Positions 56,942 through 64,000 of a stretch of 64,000 bases of DNA are shown piece after piece (the stretch's first letter is position 1; each line of letters opens with the position of its first letter). The notes under the pieces are model-generated. The model searched no databases. It had not been told where the DNA came from and saw only the letters and a list, made by a program, of their open reading frames with translations. The position numbers and the translations under genes are program-made. Source of the stretch: Roseibium sp. TrichSKD4 (GTDB lineage Bacteria; Pseudomonadota; Alphaproteobacteria; Rhizobiales; Stappiaceae); NCBI RefSeq assembly GCF_000148725.1, contig NZ_GL476318.1, forward strand, positions 62,001 through 126,000, given 5' to 3'.

Positions 56942-56963
56942 TTGTTCCCTCACGCCAGAGCGA

Positions 56964-56986
56964 GGGTCGGCGCGGCGCGCTGACCC
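56964..56986 (+). other. Intercistronic hairpin between TRAP receptor and permeases
   Basis: GGGTCGGCGC-GGC-GCGCTGACCC pairs over 10 bp with one G-T. A short T run (TTTC) follows. It lies in the 78-bp gap after the receptor gene. Such hairpins commonly let a receptor mRNA accumulate above the permease mRNA. Confidence 0.65.
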
Positions 56987-57019
56987 TTTCGCTATTTCTT
57001 CTGAGAAAGCCTATTTGCG

Positions 57020-57523
57020 ATGGAAAAACTGGCCGACGCGCTGGAGCGCATCAATCGGATCATCGGGCACGGACTATGCTGGGCCGCTCTGGCTATGCTG
57101 CTTCTGCAGTTTGTCATTGTGCTGTTGCGCTATGTCTTCGGCTACAGCTTCATTTTCCTCGATGAAGGCGTTCTCTACTTCCACGCGGCCATATTCATGC
57201 TGGGAGCCGGATACACGTTTTTGGTCAACGGCCATGTTCGGGTCGACATCTTCTATTCCGGCATGACACCCCGCAATAAGGCACTGGTCGACATCTTCGG
57301 ACACCTGTTTCTGCTGGCCCCGGCCCTCCTCGTACTGATCTGGTATTCGTGGCCGTCTGTGCGTGGCAGTTGGGCCATTTTGGAAGGACCGATTTCGGTT
57401 GGCGGCATTCCGGCCTCTTTCCTGCTAAAAAGCCTCATTCCCGCCTATTGCGTCCTGCTGCTTGTGCAGGGACTTGCCGTCTTGCTCCGTGACATTCTCC
57501 ACCTGAAGGAGACAAAGGCATGA
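57020..57523 (+). CDS. TRAP transporter small permease (DctQ-type)
   Basis: A 167-residue membrane protein with four predicted helices (AALAMLLLQFVIVLLRYVF, then AAIFMLGAGYTFLVNG, HLFLLAPALLVLIWYSW and a last near AYCVLLLVQGLAVLL). The motif LRYVFGYSFIFLDEG and HVRVDIFYSGM are typical of DctQ. It pairs with the large permease encoded next (4-base overlap) to move solute with sodium. Ribosome-binding site weak. Confidence 0.92.
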   Translation: MEKLADALERINRIIGHGLCWAALAMLLLQFVIVLLRYVFGYSFIFLDEGVLYFHAAIFMLGAGYTFLVNGHVRVDIFYSGMTPRNKALVDIFGHLFLLAPALLVLIWYSWPSVRGSWAILEGPISVGGIPASFLLKSLIPAYCVLLLVQGLAVLLRDILHLKETKA

Positions 57524-59070
57524 CCCTGCCCCTCGACCTCCTGATGTTCGGCGCATTGGTCGCCTTCATTCTTCTTGGATATCCCGTCGCCTTCACAATT
57601 GCAGGTGTCGCCACCGGCTTTGCCGTTCTCGGCTTTGCGCTCGGACAGTTCGATCTGCAATTCATGGGCGCCATGGGCCAACGCTTTTTTGGCGTGTTGA
57701 CCAACCCGGTCCTGACCGCAATTCCACTTTTTGTCCTGATGGGGATCATCCTCGAAAAAAGCCGGATCGCTGAAGACCTGCTCGAAACGATGGGACGGCT
57801 GTTCGGGCGCATGAACGGCGGCCTTGGCGTCTCCGTTATTCTGGTCGGCGCACTTTTGGCCGCCTCTACTGGCATCGTAGGCGCAACGGTCGTTGCCATG
57901 GGCCTGATCGCCCTACCAACCATGCTGCGCAACGGATATGATCCGAAACTCGCCTCCGGCATGGTCTGCACGGCAGGCACCCTCGGCCAGATCATCCCGC
58001 CATCCACCCTGCTGATCATCCTGGCGGACGTTATGTCCAACGCATTCCAGCAGGCGCAATATGCGCAAGGGAAATTCTCCATCGAAACCATTTCAGTTGG
58101 TCAGACCTTTGCCGCAGCCATGGTGCCCGGACTGCTGCTGGTTCTGATCTACTGCCTCTACATCCTTGGGCGCGCCTGGATATCGCCGTCCGATGCTCCG
58201 GCAATGACCGAGCAGGTCGAAAAACCAACCTTTCAGGAAGTTGTCAGCGCAGTCATCCCGCCGATCCTGCTGATTGTTGCGGTTCTCGGTTCTATTCTGG
58301 GCGGCATTGCCTCGCCGAATGAAGCTGCTTCCGTTGGCGCAATTGGAGCGATCCTTCTTGCCGGTCGCCGACTTGGCGTTTCCACGAATATCATCATTCT
58401 GGCGACCGCAGCACTTCTCATCCTTGCCATCGCCGCAACGCTTATGCCCGTGCGCCTGCAGCGTTCGGATGTCACGGCTGGCGGTTACATACTGGCGGTG
58501 CTCTACGCCGGTTCGGCGCTGTTCGCGTTTGATATCGTGCTGCGCATTCTTTTGGTGGCCATCAAGGACGGCCTCTTGAAGGCGGCTCTTCTATCGACCA
58601 TGACGGTCACTTCGATGATCTTCGCAACGATCCTCATGGCTAGCTTCTTCAGCCTCGTATTTGTTGGCCTTGGCGGCGAGGACCGGGTTCATGAAATCCT
58701 CAAGGAAATGCCGGGCGGCGCGACCGGTGCGCTGATTTTCGCGATGCTGTTCGTCTTCGTTCTAGGCTTCTTCCTCGATTTCGTGGAGATCTCGGTGATC
58801 CTGCTGCCCGTCCTGATCCCGCCCCTCATCCTGATAGGCATTGACCCGATCTGGCTGACGGTGCTGATTGCCATCAATCTGCAGACATCGTTCCTGACGC
58901 CTCCCTTTGGCTTTTCGCTGTTTTACTTGCGCGGCGCGGCACCAAAGGAAATCACGACAGGCCAGATCTATCGCGGTGTGGTGCCATTTATCGTCCTGCA
59001 AATCGCAGCCGTCGCAATTCTGTGGCTGTTCCCGACAATCGCCACCTGGCTGCCTTGCTGGCTCTACTGA
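57520..59070 (+). CDS. TRAP transporter large permease (DctM-type)
   Basis: A 516-residue membrane protein with about 12-14 helices. It carries FALGQFDLQFMGAMGQRFFG near the start, ASTGIVGATVVAMGLIALP and GTLGQIIPPSTLLIILADV in the first half, and LGFFLDFVEISVILLPVLIP later. At 516 residues it is longer than standard DctM (about 425), with added helices between residues about 220 and 370 as in TakM-like permeases. AAGGAG precedes the start. It is the last gene of the hut-TRAP run. Confidence 0.93.
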   Translation: MTLPLDLLMFGALVAFILLGYPVAFTIAGVATGFAVLGFALGQFDLQFMGAMGQRFFGVLTNPVLTAIPLFVLMGIILEKSRIAEDLLETMGRLFGRMNGGLGVSVILVGALLAASTGIVGATVVAMGLIALPTMLRNGYDPKLASGMVCTAGTLGQIIPPSTLLIILADVMSNAFQQAQYAQGKFSIETISVGQTFAAAMVPGLLLVLIYCLYILGRAWISPSDAPAMTEQVEKPTFQEVVSAVIPPILLIVAVLGSILGGIASPNEAASVGAIGAILLAGRRLGVSTNIIILATAALLILAIAATLMPVRLQRSDVTAGGYILAVLYAGSALFAFDIVLRILLVAIKDGLLKAALLSTMTVTSMIFATILMASFFSLVFVGLGGEDRVHEILKEMPGGATGALIFAMLFVFVLGFFLDFVEISVILLPVLIPPLILIGIDPIWLTVLIAINLQTSFLTPPFGFSLFYLRGAAPKEITTGQIYRGVVPFIVLQIAAVAILWLFPTIATWLPCWLY

Positions 59071-59074
59071 CGCA

Positions 59075-59100
59075 AAAACCCGCTGGATTGCGGGCTTTTT
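59075..59100 (+). terminator. Intrinsic terminator of the hut-TRAP operon
   Basis: CCCGC and GCGGG form the stem with loop TGGATT; AAAAA precedes and TTTTT follows. It lies 4 bp after the dctM stop, ending the plus-strand unit. Confidence 0.8.
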
Positions 59101-59121
59101 GATACACACATCAATCTAAAC

Positions 59122-59973
59122 TCAGACAGACAAGAACATATCGTGCTGCACGAGGAGCCGCACAGCGTCTCGGGCAATCAAAAACTCATTGATCGAAACA
59201 CAACCGGCATCAACATTCACGAACATCAGTTTTTCAGGGTGACTGGCCAGCGCACGAGCCAACAGTGCAGAACCAATGCCCTTGCGTCGCCAATCCCGGT
59301 GAACGGCCAATTCAGGCGTTGCTCCATCCTCAAAAACGGCCTGCCAACCGACGAGATCGTTACCGTAATAAGCGGCAAAGACCCGGACAGTTCCGGGTAA
59401 CGCGTGCATCGCTGATCGCTGATTTTGCCGGGTTGGATGTGTGTCAAAAAACCGGCTGACGTCGTCCGGTAGCCGGTGCAAAGCGATCTCGCGGATCTTA
59501 ATATTTGTTGGCGCTGTTTCAATCGGCTTGAGCTGCTCAAGCTTATAGACGTTCAAGTTCCGGATGATCTGGAAACCGAAGCTTTGATAGCCTCGAAGGG
59601 CAACCTCGTTGGAAGATATGACTTCCAGGTGAATACCTGCTCCCCCATCATGACGATGCTTTTCCAACATCGCTTCAAACAAATGCCGCAGTAACCCTCG
59701 CCTACGGAATTCGGGCAAAACGCCCGCTGACAGGCAGTAGGCCCGATACTCCATAGCGGTTTCTGGGGCCGAAGAAAACCAAAAGCCTGCGACCTGATTT
59801 CCATCCATCGCGAGAAAGGAGTGAGCTTCTGAGTAGCCGCGGCGGCTGGTAATTTCCCGAAACTGCGCGTCTGTCAGCTGCAATGGCACAACATAATCAG
59901 AAAAAGCATCATTCATGGCCTTTGCCAAACGGTCGATGGGCATACCTGTGCAGGGTTGAATTTGGATCGTCAT
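59122..59973 (-). CDS. Two-domain GNAT acetyltransferase
   Basis: A 283-residue protein with two GNAT-like halves. The first (about 1-145) has YCLSAGVLPEFRRRGLLRHLFEAML, matching motif A. The second (about 150-283) has TPELAVHRDWRRKGIGSALLARAL, also motif A, with VNVDAGCVSINEFL near the end. Such double-GNAT proteins acetylate small amines or antibiotics, substrate unknown. It converges with dctM and is not part of the hut unit. Confidence 0.82.
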   Translation of the reverse strand: MTIQIQPCTGMPIDRLAKAMNDAFSDYVVPLQLTDAQFREITSRRGYSEAHSFLAMDGNQVAGFWFSSAPETAMEYRAYCLSAGVLPEFRRRGLLRHLFEAMLEKHRHDGGAGIHLEVISSNEVALRGYQSFGFQIIRNLNVYKLEQLKPIETAPTNIKIREIALHRLPDDVSRFFDTHPTRQNQRSAMHALPGTVRVFAAYYGNDLVGWQAVFEDGATPELAVHRDWRRKGIGSALLARALASHPEKLMFVNVDAGCVSINEFLIARDAVRLLVQHDMFLSV

Positions 59974-60092
59974 GGAATTGGTCGGTCTTTTGAAATCAAA
60001 GTACCCTGCCAGATGCGAAAAGACTTTGCAGGGTCATGAAAAGATACTGCCCATTTTGAGCGATCAGGTCCTGCGAAACAACAGCCACAACG

Positions 60093-60123
60093 AAAAAGGG
60101 CTGCGCCATTCGAGCGCAGCCCT
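60093..60123 (-). terminator. Intrinsic terminator of the symporter gene
   Basis: On the minus strand AGGGCTGCGC-TCGAATG-GCGCAGCCCT is a perfect 10-bp stem followed by TTTT. It begins 22 bp after the symporter stop. Confidence 0.88.
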
Positions 60124-60145
60124 CCATTTTCAAAGCGCCTAGAGC

Positions 60146-61687
60146 TTATTTGAACTTCTTGATCTCGCCGGTTTTCAAGCGGGACAGGTAGCTGTCGAGC
60201 TCTGCCTTCACCACTGGCATCAGGAAGTAGAGGCCAATGATGTTGACGACGGCCATTGCAAAGATCGCAGCATCGGAGAAGTCAATAACCGGACCAAGGC
60301 TGGCCGCAGCGCCGATGACAACAAAGATGCAGAAGATGATCTTGAACACCAGTTCCTTCGTTTTGCCTTCACCAAACAGGAAGGTCCAAGCCTTGAGGCC
60401 ATAGTAGGACCAGCTGATCATGGTGGAGAAGGCAAACAGAACAACCGCGATGGCCAGAATGTACTTAAACCAGCCAAAGGATGACGAGAACGCTGCAGAT
60501 GTCAGAGCCACACCTGTGTTGCCATCAACTGTTTGAATGACAGTGCTGCCTTCACTCAGCAGATAGGAACCGGTTGCCGGATCGCTGATCAGCTGACCAG
60601 TGATGATGATCACCAGAGCGGTCATGGTGCAGATGACAACCGTGTCGATGAACGGCTCAAGCAGGGAAACGAACCCTTCCGTGATCGGCTCTTTTGTCCG
60701 AACGGCGGAGTGGGCAATCGCTGCAGAACCAACACCAGCTTCGTTGGAGAATGCTGCCCGTTTGAAACCCTGGATCAGCGCGCCGACCATACCACCAGCA
60801 ACACCAAGGCCTGTGAAAGCACCAGCAAAGATCTGGCCAAAGGCCCAACCGATCTTGTCAGCATTCATCAGCAGGATGACCAGAGCTGTCAGGACGTAGA
60901 GCACACCCATGAACGGAACGACTTTTTCCGTAACACTGGCAATGGACTTCAGACCACCAACGATCACCGCAAACACGATCCCGGCGAAGATGACACCCGT
61001 AATCCAGCCCGGATAGTCGCCAACCACATTGCTGATCTGAGCGTGGGCCTGGTTCGCTTGGAACATGTTGCCGCCACCAAGAGCGCCAAGAATACAGAAG
61101 ATGGAGAATAGAACCGCAAGGATCTTGCCAGCCGGAAGCCCACGCTCTTCAAACCCTTTTGTGAGGTAGTACATCGGACCACCGGAGACCGTGCCGTCTT
61201 CATACTCGTTCCGGTATTTCACGCCGAGCGTACACTCTGTGAACTTGGACGCCATGCCCATAAGGCCAGCCAAGATCATCCAGAAAGTTGCGCCCGGACC
61301 GCCAATGCTGACCGCAACGGCCACACCGGCGATGTTACCGAGACCAACCGTACCTGAAAGCGCAGTTGCAAGCGCCTGAAAGTGGCTGACTTCACCCGCA
61401 TCATTCGGATCAGAGTAATCTCCCTTCACAAGCGAGATGGAATGCGGAAATGCGCGGAACTGAATGAAGCCGAAATAAAGAGTGAACACGGTTGCCGCGA
61501 TCACCAACCAAGCAACGATCCAGGGAAAGGACGTACCGGGAAACGGGCTAAAAATAAAACTGACAAACCAACCGGTAGAGCTGGCAAACAGGCTGTTGAC
61601 TGTTTCATCGACGGATTGGGCCATCGCCGGTGCAGACGCAACCAGCATGCCCGTTGCGGCCAGAGCCGCAGCATGGAACTTTTTCAT
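60146..61687 (-). CDS. Sodium:alanine/glycine symporter (AGCS family)
   Basis: A 513-residue membrane transporter. The family signature is TVGLGNIAGVAVAVSIGGPG and FWMILAGLMGMASKFTECTLG follows. Unlike classic AGCS proteins it begins with a signal-like stretch (AAALAATGMLVASAPAMAQ), which may be cleaved or form an extra helix. It takes up alanine, glycine or related amino acids with sodium. It starts 21 bp after uspA and is divergent from an Lrp regulator, so amino-acid control is likely. Confidence 0.92.
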   Translation of the reverse strand: MKKFHAAALAATGMLVASAPAMAQSVDETVNSLFASSTGWFVSFIFSPFPGTSFPWIVAWLVIAATVFTLYFGFIQFRAFPHSISLVKGDYSDPNDAGEVSHFQALATALSGTVGLGNIAGVAVAVSIGGPGATFWMILAGLMGMASKFTECTLGVKYRNEYEDGTVSGGPMYYLTKGFEERGLPAGKILAVLFSIFCILGALGGGNMFQANQAHAQISNVVGDYPGWITGVIFAGIVFAVIVGGLKSIASVTEKVVPFMGVLYVLTALVILLMNADKIGWAFGQIFAGAFTGLGVAGGMVGALIQGFKRAAFSNEAGVGSAAIAHSAVRTKEPITEGFVSLLEPFIDTVVICTMTALVIIITGQLISDPATGSYLLSEGSTVIQTVDGNTGVALTSAAFSSSFGWFKYILAIAVVLFAFSTMISWSYYGLKAWTFLFGEGKTKELVFKIIFCIFVVIGAAASLGPVIDFSDAAIFAMAVVNIIGLYFLMPVVKAELDSYLSRLKTGEIKKFK

Positions 61688-61708
61688 TTTTGTGTCGCTT
61701 CTGGAACG

Positions 61709-62143
61709 TTACGGGACTATGGTGACGGGAACGGATGCGGCTTGAGCAAGGCTGCCGGCAACCGATCCAAATAGGCGGGATGACAGTTGTGAGTGTCCAT
61801 TTCGGCCAATCACGATCTGGTCCACGCCCTCATCGGTGGCGATCATGTTGAGAGTTTCAGCAATGTGGCCGTATTTCAGAACGCATTTTGCTGTCACGCC
61901 TTCTTCTTCCAACTTGCCCATAACCGGCTTGATCACTGCGGATTCAGCCCGTTCCAGCTCTTCAGTACGACGCTTGTGACGTTCTTCAATTTCCGTTGGC
62001 GTCAGGAATGAATAGGGCGACCATTCCAGAACATGAGCAATCACAAGCTCCGCTCCACTTGCCTTGGCAAGCGTGACCGCAAACTCAAGCGCTCCCCCCG
62101 CACTGTCACTGCCATCGTAGCCGACGGCTATCTTCTTTGACAT
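61709..62143 (-). CDS. Universal stress protein (UspA family)
   Basis: A 144-residue single Usp domain. The N-terminal VGYDGSDSAGGALEFAV and the ATP motif IGRNGHSQLSSRLFGSVA (G-2X-G-9X-G-S) are intact, so it probably binds ATP. The start at 62143 has GGGGAG 6 bases upstream. It is co-transcribed with the symporter gene, 21 bp away, a pairing seen for other transporters in which Usp proteins regulate transport. Confidence 0.9.
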   Translation of the reverse strand: MSKKIAVGYDGSDSAGGALEFAVTLAKASGAELVIAHVLEWSPYSFLTPTEIEERHKRRTEELERAESAVIKPVMGKLEEEGVTAKCVLKYGHIAETLNMIATDEGVDQIVIGRNGHSQLSSRLFGSVAGSLAQAASVPVTIVP

Positions 62144-62225
62144 TTTGTACTCCCCTGTCATGCGGCATTTTGCCGTAGAGAAAACTTACCCTGATAATTA
62201 AAAGAGAGCTTCCCTATTTTCAGCC

Positions 62226-62248
62226 ATATTCGAATAGTTTATGAATAT
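62226..62248. promoter_or_regulatory. Inverted repeat in the uspA-lrp intergenic region
   Basis: ATATTC and GAATAT arms with an 11-bp AT-rich centre lie between the two divergent genes. It may be an Lrp-type binding site. The match is weak. Confidence 0.35.
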
Positions 62249-62284
62249 TTATCGAAAAGTGACGCAAAGTTCGGAAATTTTCCT

Positions 62285-62743
62285 ATGGATAGCCTCGATT
62301 TAAAAATTCTTGATGCACTTCAAAATGACAGTCGAATTTCGATGGCAAAGCTCTCCGAACAGGTCGGACTGTCCTTGTCGGCCTGCCACCGCAGGGTCAA
62401 AATTCTCGAGGCCAATGGAATTGTTTCCGGTTACACCGTGCGCCTGGATCGCAACGCGCTGAACTTGGAAATTCAGGTTTTTATCGAGGTGAAGCTGACC
62501 AGCCAGCGCAAAGACGACATCAATGCGTTTGAACGCGCAATCGCGTTCATGCCAGAGGTTCTGGAGTGCCATCTGATATCAGGTGAGTTTGATTACCTCA
62601 TTCGGCTGATCACCAAAAACACCGCCGCCTATGAAGAACTTTACCGGAACCGGCTGTCCCAAATTCCATCCGTCTCACAGATGAAAACCCTCCTGAGCCT
62701 CAGCACAGTGAAGGAATTCAAAGGCCTTCATCTGGATTTCTAG
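62285..62743 (+). CDS. Lrp/AsnC-family transcriptional regulator
   Basis: A 152-residue regulator. It starts with LKILDALQNDSRISMAKLSE and has the helix-turn-helix LSLSACHRRVKILEANGIV; the RAM domain follows (from about residue 70, VFIEVKLTSQRK and ECHLISGEFDYLIRL) where amino acids bind. It diverges from uspA and the AGCS symporter, 141 bp between starts, so it probably senses an amino acid and controls its uptake. Confidence 0.92.
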   Translation: MDSLDLKILDALQNDSRISMAKLSEQVGLSLSACHRRVKILEANGIVSGYTVRLDRNALNLEIQVFIEVKLTSQRKDDINAFERAIAFMPEVLECHLISGEFDYLIRLITKNTAAYEELYRNRLSQIPSVSQMKTLLSLSTVKEFKGLHLDF

Positions 62744-62808
62744 TTTAATCCGGATGGCCGTGTTCTTTTTGGCGCGATTGTTCAAGACCACGCAACAGCC
62801 AGCTCCTA

Positions 62809-62825
62809 CCTCTTTGCGAAAGAGG
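62809..62825 (+). promoter_or_regulatory. Hairpin before the molybdenum-hydroxylase small-subunit gene
   Basis: CCTCTTT-GCG-AAAGAGG is a perfect 7-bp stem, ending 4 bases before the ribosome-binding site AGGAG at about 62829. It may influence translation. Confidence 0.4.
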
Positions 62826-62839
62826 ACAGGAGAATAGTC

Positions 62840-63298
62840 ATGTCATTTGTTCTAAACGGTGAAAAACACAGCATCCCCGCTGAGTGGGCTGATGAGCCCC
62901 TGCTTCATTTTTTACGAGAGCACCACGGATTGGTCGGCGCCAAGTTTGGCTGCGGACGCGGTGAATGCGGCGCCTGTACGGTGATTATCGACGGTGTGGC
63001 GATGCGGTCTTGCATAACCAGTGCCGCAGATGTCGAAGACAGCGAGGTTCGCACGATTGAAGGCTTGGCAGACAGAGAAACACTCCACCCGGTGCAATCG
63101 GCCTGGCTGGAAGAAGCCGTGCCGCAATGTGGCTATTGCCAAGCTGGGCAAATCATGTCCGCAGTCGCCCTTTTGGAAGAAAACCCAGCTCCGAGTGACG
63201 ACGACATAACCGCAGCAATGGACGGCAACCTTTGCCGCTGTGGAACTTATCAGCGCATTCGCAAAGCCATTCAACGCGCAGCGGAGGCCTCCGCATGA
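62840..63298 (+). CDS. (2Fe-2S) small subunit of a molybdenum hydroxylase (IorA-like)
   Basis: A 152-residue iron-sulphur protein. The plant-ferredoxin-type cluster ligands are in [17 protein letters not shown], and the second cluster in [13 protein letters not shown] and [15 protein letters not shown]. It passes electrons from the molybdenum subunit encoded next (4-base overlap). AGGAG lies 7 bases before the start. Relatives include isoquinoline 1-oxidoreductase alpha and nicotinate or aldehyde dehydrogenase small subunits, so the substrate is open. Confidence 0.93.
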   Translation: MSFVLNGEKHSIPAEWADEPLLHFLREHHGLVGAKFGCGRGECGACTVIIDGVAMRSCITSAADVEDSEVRTIEGLADRETLHPVQSAWLEEAVPQCGYCQAGQIMSAVALLEENPAPSDDDITAAMDGNLCRCGTYQRIRKAIQRAAEASA

Positions 63299-64000
63299 AA
63301 CGCAGAACCTTTCTGAAAGTTACTGGCGGGAGCTTGGTTGCCTTATTCGGCACAGGCGCAGCTATCTGGTCGCAAATGCCGGTTCTACCAACACGACCTG
63401 CTCCTGATGCCCAAGCCGCTGCGGGCTGGATTTCCCACAAGGACGGAAAATACATCCTAACCCTTCCCCGCATAGAAATGGGACAAAACATAACCACAAG
63501 CCTGAAGCAAATCGCCTGTACGGAGCTAGGAGCGGCTTGGAATGCGGTTGAGGTCAAACTGCATAACACATCCATGCAAAAGGTTCGTTCGACCGTGGGT
63601 AGTGAGTCCATTCAATACTTTGCCGAACCGTTGGCGCAAGCCTGCGCAGCCTTACGAGACGCTTTGACCAACGGCAAAACTGTTCGCGATGGCGAAAGGA
63701 TCGACCCTCGCCCGGTCGGTGAACTCAAGTCTTTTCAAAGAAGTGCATTTGACCGCCAAAGCCCTGAACTCGTCCACGGACGAGAGATCGTTACGGGCAA
63801 ACCACTTTATGCCGCCGATATCCATCGTCCAGGCTTGGTTTACGGACGCGTTCTTCGCGCTCCCAGTTCCAGCGAGGTGACGTCCAAGCCGAAAAGCTGG
63901 AACATAAACGCCGCCCACGTAGTACCAGGCTTTTTCGGAGTTATTGAGGATTGCGGCCCGGCAATTGGAAAAGCAACAGGCCTCGGAATTGTTGCCAGTC
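63295..64000 (+). CDS. Large subunit of a molybdenum hydroxylase (IorB-like), N-terminal part
   Basis: The frame begins at ATG 63295, overlapping the small-subunit gene by 4 bases, and runs off the right edge after 235 codons. A twin-arginine leader is visible ([20 protein letters not shown]), so the enzyme is probably exported to the periplasm with its cofactor. [21 protein letters not shown] is the start of the isoquinoline-oxidoreductase beta-type domain, and [17 protein letters not shown] matches the first aldehyde-oxidase-like domain. The molybdopterin-binding portion is not visible. Substrate unknown. Confidence 0.85.
   Translation, partial: MKRRTFLKVTGGSLVALFGTGAAIWSQMPVLPTRPAPDAQAAAGWISHKDGKYILTLPRIEMGQNITTSLKQIACTELGAAWNAVEVKLHNTSMQKVRSTVGSESIQYFAEPLAQACAALRDALTNGKTVRDGERIDPRPVGELKSFQRSAFDRQSPELVHGREIVTGKPLYAADIHRPGLVYGRVLRAPSSSEVTSKPKSWNINAAHVVPGFFGVIEDCGPAIGKATGLGIVAS

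Overview
The window reads as the chromosome of a free-living, probably marine alphaproteobacterium of the order Hyphomicrobiales, most likely near Roseibium/Labrenzia (Stappiaceae). This is inferred from gene content: a BA14K-type surface protein, two DUF2336 proteins, DUF2293 and DUF1127-like small proteins, a MHYT-GGDEF-EAL protein, cytosolic and membrane chemoreceptors, a TRAP transporter and many metabolite-responsive regulators. I saw no rRNA, tRNA, CRISPR array or prophage.

Layout. 1-2.2 kb: end of an EAL-domain gene, then an arsRCH operon without a visible efflux pump. 1.9-6.6 kb: a gamma-glutamyl-cycle pair, with a cyclotransferase-like protein and a MarR regulator divergent from a fused 5-oxoprolinase; a 22-bp perfect palindrome lies between them. 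6.6-12.9 kb: PAS chemoreceptor, HugZ-like protein, BA14K protein, LysE exporter, DUF2336 protein, a 27-residue membrane microprotein with its own terminator, and azoR. 12.96-15.42 kb: an intact IS66-family element with 8-bp target duplications, inserted just upstream of azoR. 15.5-21.4 kb: an ArsR-methyltransferase fusion, metF and metH, read as one methionine-cycle operon. 21.6-30.3 kb: glycosyltransferase-like protein, large MscS channel, second DUF2336 protein, DsbA-fold isomerase, Cys-cluster regulator, small proteins, PAS/Cys-pair protein and MOSC protein.

30.6-34.4 kb: a chemoreceptor gene split by an IS1380-family element, with about 115 bp of coding sequence lost at the junction. 34.6-40.8 kb: a GH64-like protein whose presumed catalytic Asp is replaced, the ABC-F factor EttA, and a 717-residue repeat protein with a two-helix, channel-like C-terminus. 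The repeat-protein gene lies between two about 130-bp direct repeats and is the least described object in the window. 40.8-48 kb: a four-gene operon (two FAD oxidoreductases, a GNAT and an amidase), a small membrane protein and a c-di-GMP enzyme.

48.4-59.1 kb: a complete five-step histidine-utilisation locus. hutC-hutF diverges from hutI-hutH-hutG-hutU, which is followed by a three-gene TRAP transporter. The two promoters overlap at their -10 boxes around an inverted repeat, so one HutC site could close both. 59.1-64 kb: a double-GNAT protein, a uspA and sodium:amino-acid symporter pair divergent from an Lrp regulator, and the start of a two-subunit molybdenum hydroxylase (2Fe-2S subunit and the N-terminus of the large subunit) that runs off the right edge.
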